A stretch of DNA of 64,000 nucleotides from Eledone cirrhosa (lineage: Eukaryota > Mollusca > Cephalopoda > Octopoda > Eledonidae): NCBI GenBank assembly GCA_964016885.1, contig OZ024745.1:53027992-53091991 (forward strand), given 5' to 3'. Below the pieces are notes generated by a model, which saw only the letters and a list, made by a program, of their open reading frames with translations, made no database searches and had not been told where the DNA came from. Below are positions 1-11,139 of the stretch, piece after piece (the first letter of the stretch is position 1; each line of letters opens with the position of its first letter). Both the position numbers and the translations under genes were made by a program.

Positions 1-149
1 TTACCGGTTGCGCATTTCTAAATGCTTTTCAAAAATAATTTTGAGATAGAGTGTCCGTGCTGTTTGCTCTGATCTGAGCAGAGCAAACAGCACGGACACT
101 CTATCTCAAAATTATTTTTGAAAAGCATTTAGAAATGCGCAACCGGTAA
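1..149. repeat. Perfect palindrome cut by the window edge
   Basis: Bases 1-71 are the exact reverse complement of 79-149, with a 7-base spacer (72-78). I paired the outermost ten positions and the spacer boundary base by base. Base 150 could pair with base 0, so the palindrome probably continues upstream of the window. There is no coding potential and no transposase-like terminal motif in view. It may be a fold-back element, an inverted duplication, or an assembly or library artefact. Confidence 0.95.
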
Positions 150-308
150 AAATTTAAAAACTTAAAACCACAACTGAATACTAACCCATACAATCACTAA
201 TACTCTTTTATTCCTAATTAAACCATTTTTCAACTGTGAACAATTTGTCAGCATTTTCTATTCCGTTTACCAATATATAATAACTTGTGTGTTACACCTC
301 TATTCTTT

Positions 309-311
<3 letters not shown>

Positions 312-396
<85 letters not shown>
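312..396. repeat. (AT)n microsatellite
   Basis: Uninterrupted TA dinucleotide tract of about 85 bases. Confidence 0.97.
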
Positions 397-400
<4 letters not shown>

Positions 401-469
401 TATATTCGTGTACAAATATTTTGGCATACACAATAGCAAAATATAAACAAACGTATTTATTTCACGAGT

Positions 470-547
470 CTGGATAAGGATAAATATATATCAAATATAT
501 AAGAACCCTAGAGCAAATCCCGAGCAACGCCGGGCCATTCTGCTAGT
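470..547 (+). mobile_element. Helentron/Helitron-like 3' terminus
   Basis: The segment ends in CTAG-T (543-547). Just upstream is a small hairpin in which CCCG (519-522) pairs with CGGG (531-534). A short GC-rich hairpin about 10 bases before a terminal CTAG-like end is the hallmark of Helitron/Helentron 3' ends. The AT-rich part at 470-518 (gataaggata ... agagcaaat) recurs in inverted form near 12000-12040 and in part near 15930-15965. No Rep/helicase coding is present, so this is a non-autonomous or truncated copy whose 5' end I cannot place. Confidence 0.55.
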
Positions 548-549
548 TA

Positions 550-1900
550 ATATTATTGTTGCTGAAGCTCTGGTTTCTCCTAAATGAGCAGACGTATGAC
601 CAAATATATTCCATCATAACAACCAGATTTTGTATGGATATTGCGACTAGTATAACAATACCTAGTGGTTTTGTTGTTTTTTACTAGACACTAGCGTGTA
701 ATTTGGGGAAGATTTCACTGTTATTCGTGTTTTCAGATCAGATAAAATATACCATACTGGTCTCAAAATAGACATACTAGTAATATGAGTGCCGTTGCTG
801 TTGTTAGTGACGGTAGTGGTATTTAATGTGTTGTTGTTGTTGTTTTTCTTGTTTGCTTATTCTTACTCTTCTCTATGCACCTACACTCGCTTACTCCAAC
901 GCATTCAGAACATAAGCTGGCGACATCCGACGTTGAAAGAGATATATGCCAGCCTCCCACCCATTTCTATCGTTCCACGTAAAAAGAGAGTAAGATTTGC
1001 TAGCCACTACCATCGTGCCACCTATGAGGCTGTGTTCCCATTAGTGCTTTGGAAATCACAAGCAGTCAATAAAACTGGGAGCGCAAGCTCTCCTAACCAG
1101 ATGTCATCTCCATAGATTCTGGTATCGAAATCTAGGACTTGACAGCGGCAATGAATGACAGACGCACGTAGAGATCAATTGCTGAGTCGATTTCGTCTGT
1201 GTCCGCCGGATGATGATGCGTGAAAATACTGATGATATTGTCATAAACTTTTATTTCCACCGTTCAAAATGAATGAAAGAAACGTAAGACTGAAAGGGTA
1301 ACCTAAATTAAAAGTGGGAGTTGACAAATAGCAACATGTATTATACCACAGATCAAATGTTGGACACAGCGTGGATGCCGTTAATGAAACGATATTTGAA
1401 TTTCTGAAGTTGACGTGTTGAAAGTATTTTTCAAAATTTTGAAATAGCTTGAATTATTGAGGTTAAAATGACAATAAATCGTGGAAAATATAACGGGTGG
1501 TCAAAAGAGAGAGTCAATAACTTAAAGTAAGGCAACCATGCCATCTGTTATAGATATATTTGCTGATTGAAAGGAACTTACATAATCATTACAAATGTAT
1601 AAGACAGTTGTCTCAGATGTTCGGTATTTTTAGCCATTTTTGTCTATCGTTGGTCTAAATAATGCAACCATTGCCTTTCTGTACAATGACCGAATATAAT
1701 ATCCATTGGCTATCATTTAGAGAAAAGTAGAAGTTTAAAGTTTTATCTCTGACACAACCACGTTTGACTCGCTGTATCAGGGATGTGGTTTGTCCACATA
1801 AGGTCATACATTATAAATCCAATTGTAAATTTTCTTCATGCATGTCTGTATGTGTAATTCATAGATACACATACAGACACATGACTTCAGATATATTTTT
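550..1900. other. AT-rich stretch, no supported gene
   Basis: An open frame of 108 codons lies at 789-1115 (+), beginning with a hydrophobic run and turning basic. It has no recognisable domain and nothing else to support it, so I do not call it a gene. The rest holds no recognised repeat. Confidence 0.5.
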
Positions 1901-1959
1901 ATATGTTTAGGGACTGGTTGTGTGTGTGGGTACGTAGCTTAGTGAGTGTGTAGATGCAT

Positions 1960-2215
1960 GTGCGTCCATGAGAAATCTTCATTGAAAAGTTTGAAGAAAA
2001 TATTCCCAATTGTTGTGGTGACGTCAGTGTTGTGAGTAGGAGTAAACCAAGTAATGTTGCATGAGCGGTGGCTCTGCTTGCTAATAGGGCTTCGTTACTG
2101 AGTAAGTCTTTCCTTATATCCGCTCTTTTAAGAGCCTGGATGAGGTGCGGCCCTGGTTTCTGGAAGATCTGTTCGCTAGCGACAGGCGTGATATACAGAG
2201 GGAGATGGGTTTTTA
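1960..2215 (-). pseudogene. Possible decayed PLE reverse-transcriptase remnant
   Basis: Read on the minus strand, one frame contains EQIFQKPGP and IQALKRADI. This resembles the region just after the RT thumb of Penelope-like elements; compare NEQIFDEHAPHYNQALKRSGF in the PLE at 17.4-19.3 kb. The similarity covers only about 25 residues and the rest is not recognisable. A chance or convergent match is possible. An (AT)n tract (2223-2256) follows. Confidence 0.35.
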
Positions 2216-2219
2216 TCAA

Positions 2220-2263
<44 letters not shown>

Positions 2264-2479
2264 CTATCTAAATGCTCTCTCTATATATATATATAGAGAG
2301 AGAGAGATCCCTTACAGAGATCCCGGACATGACTGCAGCCCAGATCGAAAAACAGACCAACTCCATCTGGTTCGATATCTGTAGGAGAAGAAGACAACTC
2401 CCAAATAAAGTTAAGCTCAACTACACCACTAGAAATAGCAGACTGCCCACTTTCTACCACCTCATCCCACAGGAATAGT

Positions 2480-3214
2480 ACTAAGACGCAAATAAGACCC
2501 ATCGTCTCTAGCACAGAAGGACACCTATACAAAATTTCCTGGCTCCTCTCCCAGGTCCTCAAGCCTCTACTCTCAACCTTTCCCGGGCATGTCAGTAGCT
2601 CTGACGGAGTTATACGTAGACTACACCAACTCCAGCCACAATAACATAAACTAAATAGATACGCCTTTAGCCTCAACGTTGTCTCCCTCTACACTACAGT
2701 TCCCGCTCATCCAACTGTCTATTTATTGACGGACTGCGTGGTCGCAGAGGACATCCACTGCAACGGCCTCCATCCGACGGACATACACCAGCTTTTGTCC
2801 TTCACAGTAGACAACACATACTTCACCTTCCACCACCATACATACAGACATACAACAGGATTACCCATGGGATACAGCCTATCGAGCCTGCTGGCCATCA
2901 CCTATATGAACCAGCTAGAATGCCGAGCCCTCAACACCTGCCATTCCCATACCTTCTTCACCCGATATGTAGATGACATACTCATCCTTACATCATCCCG
3001 TGAGGAGGCAGATAAAATATACACAACATTCTCCAGCATGGACGCCAGTATAAAGTTCAGCATGGAACACCCCGATGACCGCGGATCCCTATCCCTACTG
3101 GACTTCCAAATCAGGGTAACAGAGGAAGGCAACATCCAAACCTGCTTCTATAAAAAAAGCCGCCAGCAGGGACCTGTTCGTACATTTCAGATTGGCCCTC
3201 CCAGCCGGCACTAA
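2480..3214 (+). pseudogene. PLE reverse transcriptase, motif A mutated
   Basis: From about 2484 the frame reads RPIVSS, then a stop (TAA, 2642-2644), then SLNVVSLYTTVP (2669-2704), TTGLPMGYSLSS and RYVDDILIL (codons 81-84 counted from the ATG at 2726). In PLE motif A the residue in the SLN position is normally Asp (SFD/SLD), so AAC at 2675-2677 appears to be an Asp-to-Asn change in a catalytic residue, while the YVDD motif is intact. After about 3170 the frame shifts and the palm/thumb continuation (KFGYIRNELTRIWNKC) is read from 3192. The ATG at 2726 is not a biological start; it lies inside the RT domain. Confidence 0.8.
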
Positions 3215-3388
3215 GTTTGGATACATAAGGAACGAACTAACACGTATCTGGAACAAATGCACCGACGCTAGAGACCGAGACACACATACAACGCATTTCC
3301 TGGAAGTACTCAAACTGAATGGATACACGACATCCACCACAAATCGTGCCAGAAAGAACAGAGGGCACCACACCCGAGGCACTAATAC

Positions 3389-3871
3389 TTGCTTCCTGAA
3401 GCTCCCACACTTCACGAAACAACAACAGCCATCCGCAGAGCTATCAGACGAGAGGGACTAGATATTCAACTGGCCCACTCAGGTCCTTCTCTACGCGGAC
3501 AGCTAACCCAAAGACACTCCACCAGACATGACAACTGCTGCAGGCTAGCCAACTGCCCCATCAACGACACAGACCTATGCCACTAGGCTTACGTCGTATA
3601 CAGACTAGAGTGTGACAAATGCAGCAACTTCTACGTAGGTAGCACCACCAGACCACTCCACATAAGAATAAAAGAACACCTCAATACTAACGCTTCCTCA
3701 TTTAAGAAACACCTAGTTAAATGCAAAAACACCGACAAAACCATAACAGTTAGGATAGAAACTAAGGAAAGAAACCTCGGCAATCTTAGAATTAAGGAAG
3801 CACTAATTATAGACAAAACACAACCACCAATCAATAATAGACTAGAACTCAACACCCAATTTATAACTTGA
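3389..3871 (+). pseudogene. PLE C-terminal GIY-YIG endonuclease fragment
   Basis: After a stop at about 3585 the frame reads YVVYRLECDKC, FYVGSTTRPLHIRIKEH, a lysine-rich linker and IKEALIIDKTQPPINN, ending at TGA 3869-3871. These are the signature parts of the PLE GIY-YIG nuclease: the Y...YVG core, the catalytic Arg in RPLHIRIKEH, the metal-binding Glu in IKEALII and the trailing NN. A linker with spaced cysteines (NCPINDTDLC) precedes it. The domain itself looks complete, but it is separated from the RT by stops and frameshifts. A close relative lies inverted at 16500-16832. Confidence 0.85.
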
Positions 3872-3895
3872 TAGAGCTTCTAGCCCCATATTTAC

Positions 3896-4130
3896 ACACA
3901 CACACCCCATACACACATGCACACACACACGCACACACAAACGCACGCACACACACACACACACACACGCTTACACCTCCACTTATTCTCTCTCACACAC
4001 ACACATACACACACAAAGACCAGTTCTAACACGAGATAACATCTATCCCCCACATTTACGTATAGACATATCTTCTCACTCTCACACACACACACTCACA
4101 TACTTACACCTTCATGCATTCTCCCACACA
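3896..4130. repeat. CA-rich low-complexity tract
   Basis: Interrupted (CA)n with CACG and TCTCTC interruptions, lying in the 3' untranslated part of the decayed PLE. Confidence 0.85.
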
Positions 4131-4297
4131 CTTAAACAGGCATGTACAAAAAAAAAAACCTTTTAAAGGAAGACTACTCTTTATCCACCTAACCTTAACT
4201 CTTTGACATTAGAGATAGAACAGAAACTCTATACCATTTCCTGTCAGCATGACTTGGCAAGCTATTTAGAACACTGGTTTAACCGCTTTACTTCCCT

Positions 4298-4323
4298 CCG
4301 AAGAAGAGATATTATCTCGAAAA
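4298..4323 (+). ncRNA. Degenerate hammerhead-ribozyme-like motif
   Basis: CCGAAGA (4298-4304), an A, stem GAGAT/ATCTC (4306-4310 with 4314-4318) closing a 3-base loop, then GAAAA (4319-4323). The layout matches the CUGANGA / stem II / GAAA core reported in PLE terminal repeats, with C for U at the second core position. Probably a decayed remnant; see the better copy at 22331. Confidence 0.4.
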
Positions 4324-4446
4324 TTAAGGACATTTAAATAAATCTAAGGTAAAAGACTAATTGTCAACAATATCTTTTGCATTTGCATTCTTTATTCTAT
4401 GTCCATACCTGCATTGTTTTGTCTTTATTATACATATACAAACGTT

Positions 4447-4460
4447 TATATATATATATA

Positions 4461-4522
<62 letters not shown>

Positions 4523-4563
4523 ACTCTTTACATACACACACACACCCACGCACAGACACACAC

Positions 4564-4621
<58 letters not shown>
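4447..4621. repeat. Compound microsatellite (AT)(CT)(AT)(GT)
   Basis: (AT)n 4447-4461, (CT)n 4462-4518, an (AC)-rich link, (AT)n 4564-4577 and (GT)n 4577-4621. Confidence 0.95.
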
Positions 4622-4625
<4 letters not shown>

Positions 4626-5139
4626 GGGTGTACATATATGTCTCTGTAAATGTGCGTGTATGTAAGTATGTACTTATGTATGTATATATCTACGTATATA
4701 TTATGTCCATATATTGTGTTTTTCTGACATGATTGCAATCTTGGCAATTAATCGGCTGATATTATATTGTTGCCCTTTTAAAGAACTATGTGAAAGAATT
4801 ATGATTGATGAGTAACTTCTCACGTGGTAAATCGCTTTCTCTGGAATTACATGTTTTATCATTTAATAGTCATAATCCTAGTATATTACAGTACTGGTTT
4901 AATATACATTAAATCACCATCATTTCCATTATCTAAAAGGTTAGTGGCAGCGATAAAATCAGTTTTGTTTATTAACTCTGTTCGACATTTTTTTATACCC
5001 AACGCTTCAATTTAGACGTGGCTTTTCATGACCTAAATAAGTTAGTGTTGATTCTATTGTATATTCCATATACTGTGTAATTCATATATTGGATGTGTAG
5101 TTTATAATGTATATATGTATGTATATATGGATGAATAGA

Positions 5140-5141
<2 letters not shown>

Positions 5142-5202
<61 letters not shown>
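5142..5202. repeat. (AT)n microsatellite
   Basis: About 60 bases of TA dinucleotides. The flanks at 4740-5140 and 5210-5730 are AT-rich with no gene or repeat that I recognise. Confidence 0.95.
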
Positions 5203-5205
<3 letters not shown>

Positions 5206-5734
5206 TATGTGTGTATATATATCCTTCTGATGTTGACGGACGCGAAATTCATCAATACTGAAGTAGAGTTTAATACCAATAGTTAATACGGCAACATGAT
5301 GAGTCTTGTTACCCTGCAGTTTCACCTTTGTACTCACGGTCATCATAAAATAGTCTTATATGATGACATTCTGAAAATATAGGTGAGACGTCAGAACAAC
5401 AGATTCATCACGTAGCCTTAAAAAAGCTTATATGAATGTGTCTGAAATTTACTCGGTTCAAAGCACATCATACAAATAATCAAGCAATTTACAAAGCAGT
5501 TGAGCGATACGAATAAATACACCTGGAGACGGAAAGGTTTGGCACATGCCTCCCTTATTTACATCTCCAGAGTCACTTCGCTCTATTCTATCAGTTATCA
5601 TTTAGTGATCAACTGATATTTAAGTCATTTGTGTTGCGCCGACTTCAAATATTCCCTATTTTTGTGGGTCAAGAATATACATATATCTATTGTCAGATAG
5701 TGCAATTACGTTAGACATAGTGCCTCCAAATTGG

Positions 5735-6545
5735 AGCGCTTGCACTTAAACATTTTGTGGAAAGGAGAGATTCTACGTGTCAAGTGGTCCATCTGCTGTC
5801 AAGACCATCTACGTGGAGCTTAGATATGCCGTGGCTGAAGATGCGTGCTGTGGCAATGGCATCTCCAGGTATTTCTAAATGGTGATCGCGTTTGGTTGCC
5901 GTTGTTGAGACAGGCATTTCCACAGCTTGTGACAATGATTGAGCTGCAGTCGTTGGTCAAGCGAAAACAGTGTCTGGGTGTATGGCAACGGGAATGTTTC
6001 CAGGTGCACACATCTCTCTTCTACCAGGCGGGAAATGCGGTAATTGGGAATTCCACTCTAACATTCTATGGAGGACTAGTGGTGGGCATGTGTGACGACG
6101 CTCTCAGAAAAACTCTCGGTGGTTGCGAAACCGAACTAATCCATCTGTTCCTGAGAACTTTCAAGCCGGAAGCTATGGACAATTTCTAGAAAAGCATTGA
6201 TTGGCTGTGTTACAGAGTGGTACTGCTATTTCTCCGCAAACGCTAAAAGCATGAAAGTGCTGCCAGATGACCCACTCCGAGATGTGCGAAGAGCGATGAA
6301 ACCGTTCTGCATGCACTCGTCCAGTATCCGACCATTAGTGACTCGAGCAGTTTTGTTTAACAGTTATTATCGCATGTAGGACGAATCCAGTATCGACCGA
6401 CTACATCTGAAGATCATCCAGCTGCCTTCTTATGGTTTGAAGGAGAATCAGTGCCTCTGGCTGAAGCAAATGAGGTTGTGTAATGGACGCAGCTGAAATG
6501 ACTGCAGACAGATACTTTCCTATTCGATCAATCCCTCATCAACTC
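5735..6545 (+). mobile_element. Broken Tx1-like LINE, ORF2 3' part
   Basis: A plus-strand remnant of the LINE family seen intact at 58-62 kb. At 5755-5830 it encodes the LWKG..RVKWSICCQ region. At 5845-6189 it reads LQVFLNGDRVWLP, FPQLVTMIELQSLVKR, STLTFYGGLVVG and EAMDNF, each aligning with the ORF2 C-terminal half of the intact copy. After a stop at 6187-6189 the homology continues (6200-6530) in shifted frames through the cysteine-knuckle region to the segment matching intact-copy position about 61610. It then stops abruptly at a (GTG)n/(TAG)n tract. Frames are disrupted throughout. Confidence 0.82.
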
Positions 6546-6566
6546 GTGGTGGTGGTGGTGGTGATG

Positions 6567-6658
<92 letters not shown>

Positions 6659-6671
6659 TGTTGTTGTTGTA
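6546..6671. repeat. (GTG)n-(TAG)n-(TTG)n trinucleotide tract
   Basis: GTG repeats grade into a long TAG/GTA tract and then TTG repeats. It starts exactly where the LINE homology stops. The long Val-only open frame here is an artefact of the repeat. Confidence 0.95.
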
Positions 6672-7370
6672 TTGATGTTTTACTTGATTTTCATTGAGAC
6701 ACGACTATATATTGTGCTTCTATGTTGTTTGTTTGTTTGTTTGTTTGTTAGATAGTTTGTTTTGTGTTTAATTCTTTAGTCGAGTTTTCTTTTCATGAAA
6801 TGATGAATATTATCTGGTAAATAGCAAGGTCTTATATATTTTTATTTTCCTTTCGTGCTTAATAAAAACCGGCGTCGTTTCACAGATTTCGATTCTTTTT
6901 ATTACAATCATATTTAGCCATGCTTTTGGTACCAGGGCGGTTGTAAGAGGCTCTCGTCAGAGAAGTGCCAGCATAAATATAAATAAATAGTTATGTCAGC
7001 AAAAAACAATTGTAAAAAGCAAAATATCAGTGCTAAAAAAATGAAACAGACAAACATGAATGCTTCAAACACCTGAAGGTAACGCGTGACGAATATTCCT
7101 AACATGTAACCGTGATAATATTAACTTAAAGTTTCCTAGTGAAATGGCACAGCACTAACAAATCTTGTATAAACACACACACACACACACACACAACAAT
7201 AAGTTGTTTTACATCATATCGCACGTAAATTTTGAAAAACACACAACTGTGAAACCCGTAAATTTACTGTAAATAAACCTTCGAAATAACTACAAAACTC
7301 TAATTGCATTTTTTCAATTCCTCTTTCCGATATGTTTACTCATGTGGTATATTAAAAAACAATTCATTTT

Positions 7371-7401
<31 letters not shown>

Positions 7402-8469
7402 TGAAGATAAATATCGATGGAAATTTGAGTAATCTCATCCATTTCACACAAGACTTCAAATAGACGGGCTTAAGGATGGAACATTTATATGCGAAAACCA
7501 CCACAGAGATGGATTATAAAGACCCCGGAATATGACTGACCAGTGCCGATGCGCAGGCATGGGTGTGACATTGGCAAAACACCTTTTCCGCATGGCCTCC
7601 AAATAACAACTAAAACACGTTGTCGTTGATAAGTAAAATAACATCTCTTCCATGGACACAATGAGTTATGTTTTTAATTAAGCGTAGATATTGCGCCAGA
7701 AGCTTATCTCTACCCTAATCACAATCTCTTTGGGTGAAGGAAAGCGTGGGTCAAAATAAATGATATTGATGGTGTCTTTGATTCCAAACTTGTTTAAGAT
7801 CGTGGTAAAATCAGCACCTTACAGGAAGCCCATCAAAAGAAACTATACAGCAGCAGCCGGCCAGAATCTTGACGATGAATAGAAGATAGAAGAGAAGCAG
7901 AGCTGTTAGACGTAATGAAGGGGAATATGCACCGGAAGGAGATAATGACCGATATAAGCCAACGAAACTGTAAGCAGGAGCCACGCTCAACTTCAATTTT
8001 AAAATCAAATTCACAATACTTCAATGACTGAAGTAATGAAAACCATAATGTCTCCACACAACTTCAGTGCAGATTATCAAGCACATATATAATAACATTA
8101 TTCCATTAACGATAACGTTACTATTTAAACCACTCAGTAGGTAAAATTGTAACATGATTTCTAAGATATTTGATATAATTGACAGTATATGTGTCTGACT
8201 GTGTGTGTGTGTCTGTGTGTGTACGCGTGTGCACGTGTATGTTTGTTTGTGTGTATGTATTTATTTTTTTATTTTTGTTTTTGTCGCAAATAGTTATAGA
8301 TTTCACACTGAAATCGCAATGTTTCAATGCATTGTGTTTGTGACGGGGGAGAACAGTCCATAAACACGAGCCATACCAAATATTTCTTCGTAAAGAACCG
8401 GTCTTCTATTGTTATACATAGTTGAAGGACAAATAAAACACACACGTGTATATATATATACATATACAT

Positions 8470-8470
<1 letters not shown>
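6672..8470. other. AT-rich stretch, no supported gene
   Basis: Contains a short (AC)n (7171-7194) and an (AT)n (7377-7401). A slightly more GC-balanced patch at 7450-7660 has a minus-strand open frame of 67 codons with no recognisable domain. Nothing else identified. Confidence 0.5.

Positions 8471-8471
<1 letters not shown>

Positions 8472-8541
<70 letters not shown>
8472..8541. repeat. (AT)n microsatellite
   Basis: About 70 bases of TA dinucleotides. Confidence 0.95.
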
Positions 8542-8545
<4 letters not shown>

Positions 8546-8614
8546 ATGTGGACTGGGGGTACATAAAGTTTGCAGTTATGGAATTCTCTAAAGGCATTGG
8601 TTAAACTAACACTC

Positions 8615-8705
8615 TGGCATAAATACTCGTTTTGCGTTGTGTGATCGAACTCTAAATCATGTGTTTGCGAATCAAACCTCTTGACCTCCCAATCATGACA
8701 AAGCT
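8615..8705 (-). mobile_element. Possible tRNA-derived SINE fragment
   Basis: On the minus strand the segment reads ggtttgattcgcaaacac followed by gatttagagttcgatcacac. This resembles the region around the second tRNA promoter box (GTTCGATCC-like) of a widespread molluscan SINE. The head and tail are not recognisable. The identification rests on a short motif. Confidence 0.3.
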
Positions 8706-8709
8706 ATAT

Positions 8710-9890
8710 TTATTCAAACAGCTGCATGTTGCCATATCATGTAATTTATTTTATTCGTACTTACATTCTGAATTTTCATAAAAGTCATTATGCCTAAAAG
8801 CATCAGATGGATTAGTCACTTAGGTCTTTTGAGATATATGATATATGATTCTTTTTGATCCGTTCCAACGTTTTACATGATTATCTCGAAAAGTGTATTG
8901 GTTTTAAAAGCCCTGTACTGATAGATTCCGATATTTGCATAATTTCTGAAGACATGAGCTGGTATTTGCCAATAATATACCTTTTATACTACTAAGATTA
9001 TACATGTAAAATGCAGATGGCTACTTCACTTCAGTCAAATATAATGAGGATTTGTTTCAATATTTCTTATCAAAGAACGATGGCACACGGTGGGGAAAAT
9101 TAAACTGAAAACTAAGATTACTTGCTAAATTATGTAAATTTTGTACTTTATGAGAATCATTTATGTATTCTTTTAATACATAGATAATTAAAACATTTAA
9201 TTCAGTTGTCTGTTCAATTACGTAAGACAAGTATCAGGTTCATTTCCCAAATGAAATAAGATAATCGAAGGCTACAGCCTGAAAATTAGAAAGATAAAAT
9301 TATTTATATGTAGAGCCTCGTGAGCATGTAAGCAATTAATTTAGTTTATCTCTTAGCTAGCTGCTTAGAGTAAACACAAGTCTTCCGGTGTACGAGTATA
9401 TCGAATCTTCTTAAAGTATAGCTCTAAAGACATTGATCTGAGAAAAATGTAACTATTTAACAAGAAGATTTCTTATTAAACATGAACAAACTGGTTTGAT
9501 TTGCAAGGATGGAGGGTATTGTGGAGAATTTACCATTTCCAAACAGCATAATCGATGTAAATATAAATCAAATGCTGTAACCATGTTCTTAGCATAAAAG
9601 AAAAACTTGCGTAGAAATCATTGGTTTACTGTGTGTAGTTAGCTGCAGCAGCCTTAGCAGTAGCATTAATAATAAACATTGACGCCAGCTGCTATGCATA
9701 TATTTGATTCATACGAATATCAGTAAATGCATTGGATGATTGTGACTTCGTTCCTTCAAGAGTCAATAAAATAAATATCAGTCAAGAATAGGATTCGATT
9801 AAATAGATTACACACGTTTCTCGACATATATGACCTTGTTATTTGGTAAGAGAAAAAATATTAGTACTTATGAGAAAGTGCATAGTATAA
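8710..9890. other. AT-rich stretch, nothing recognised
   Basis: No open frame, repeat family or simple-sequence tract that I can support. Confidence 0.5.
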
Positions 9891-9893
9891 TGA

Positions 9894-10006
9894 TTTCTGC
9901 TCTAGGCACAAGGCCAACAATATTTCGATTAAATCGACCCCAGTGCGATATTGGTGCTTTATCTTTTCGACCTCGTAAGGATGAAAGGCAAAGCTAACTT
10001 CGGTGG
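9894..10006 (-). mobile_element. Octopus-type tRNA-derived SINE, 3' part
   Basis: On the minus strand it reads ...caaagctaac... ccttacgaggtcgaaaag... taaagcaccaatatcgcac...tggggtcgattt... cttgtgcctagagc. These are the standard 3' half elements of the octopus tRNA-derived SINE (the 'ggggtcgataaa' and 'cttgtgcctagagtag' blocks). The tRNA-like head is missing on this strand. Confidence 0.75.
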
Positions 10007-10014
10007 TGTTGTTT

Positions 10015-10085
10015 GTTTTGGTTCTTTACCTTCTGAGGTCAAATCTCACCGCAGTTTACTTTGATTTTCATACACAAGGTGTGAC
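10015..10085 (+). mobile_element. Second SINE fragment, opposite orientation
   Basis: The plus-strand segment gttctttaccttctgaggtc followed by aaatctcaccgcagtttact corresponds to the box-B region of the same SINE family (ctctttacgttctgagttca / aatcccgccgaggtcgactt). It abuts the minus-oriented copy at 9894-10006, and both include the 'caaag..aac' block. They are therefore two partial copies head to head, or one copy with an internal inverted duplication. Confidence 0.6.
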
Positions 10086-10089
10086 AAAT

Positions 10090-11100
10090 ATAGTAACAAT
10101 CGAGTAGTAAGGTCGACTTTCAAAATTGCTGGCCTTGCGTCTGACTTAGAAACCATTAATTTCCCTCATATTCTTATTGAATTTAATTTAATTCTCCTTT
10201 CTACAATAAAATAAAATGCTAACGAATGTTTGTATTGAGTGATTCGACAATACTTTTCGTTGTGACGAAGGTGAGCCATTGTGCTAATGTTAGTTGTATA
10301 CGTTAGTTGTCGCATTAGCAGGTTTTAAATAAACACAAGTTCAATTATATTCAGGAAGAAAGGAATATATACTTTTTTTTAAATATCAGCCCTACTAAAT
10401 TTAGGGTAACTATCGCTTAAAATGTTCTTAGGGAAATTATCACCATCATGAACAGCATTTGAATATTTCAATTGATTAATGTTTGAGGAAATATACGATA
10501 TAACAGAATGTATAAGATTTTTTTTTCTCTTTTTCCCCAGACGTTTCTATCAATATGAATACTCTTGTTCATTCAGAATTGAAATACTGGAGCAATATAA
10601 CATTTCATTCGTTTTACTATATATGGGCATGTATGTTTTGCTAACTTAGAATCAAAACCTCGTCGGACTTATGTTATGGTAATGACATAATGATTCCAAA
10701 ATCGGGTCCGATCGATACAGATCGAACCTTCAGCTGGTCAATCGTAAAGGGCGCGTCACAATAAATTTAATGAAGATTTCACACCGTTTCCTTTTTATTA
10801 TTATTATTATTATTATTACACTCTGCTTAGTACAACACCAACGCCCAAATCCCGATTGTATAATTTTACTCTTCTATCCCCTGCGAAATTTTAGTGCAAG
10901 TAATTTACATCGATACAACAACTGAAGAATCAAATTCTATTTTACATTAAAAAAGTAAACATTATATATGACAAAAAAAGAACGTTACATGAAATCCCAT
11001 ATTTACGGAGGTACACTATGCAATTACCGGTCCCTCCCTCCCGCTTATAAGAATGTCAGCAAATACGCACACCTTCACATTTATTCCTACAACCACTCTA
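10090..11100. other. AT-rich stretch, no supported gene
   Basis: A short (TTA)n lies at 10794-10818. No other feature is recognised. Confidence 0.5.
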
Positions 11101-11139
11101 TTATTTTGGGACCCGAGAGTATATATATATATATATATT

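Larger units (their letters stand above)
2305..4325 (+). mobile_element. Decayed Penelope-like element (YVDD type) with GIY-YIG domain
   Basis: A plus-strand PLE body runs from about 2305 to 3871 in shifted frames. First come RT block fragments (RPIVSS at about 2487), then motif A, motif B (TGLPMG), motif C (RYVDDILIL) and a C-terminal GIY-YIG endonuclease ending at 3871. A CA-rich tract (3896-4100) and a 3' tail with a hammerhead-like remnant (4298-4323) follow. PLEs move by target-primed reverse transcription, with the GIY-YIG domain nicking DNA. At least three frame breaks and two in-frame stops show it is dead. It belongs to a different PLE lineage from the YRDD copy at 17.4 kb. Confidence 0.85.

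Noticed and set aside
789..1115. 108-codon open frame with hydrophobic start
   Set aside because: No domain, no supporting context, and composition no different from the surrounding non-coding DNA.
4361..4732. Open frames of Tyr-Ile, Ser-Leu or Cys-Val repeats over microsatellites (also near 289, 5082, 8412, 14137, 34215, 40495, 41549, 47752, 49809, 52150)
   Set aside because: They are translations of (AT)n, (CT)n and (GT)n tracts and not genes.
6483..6755. Poly-valine open frame
   Set aside because: Translation of the (GTG/TAG)n tract; its first codons are the tail of the broken LINE.
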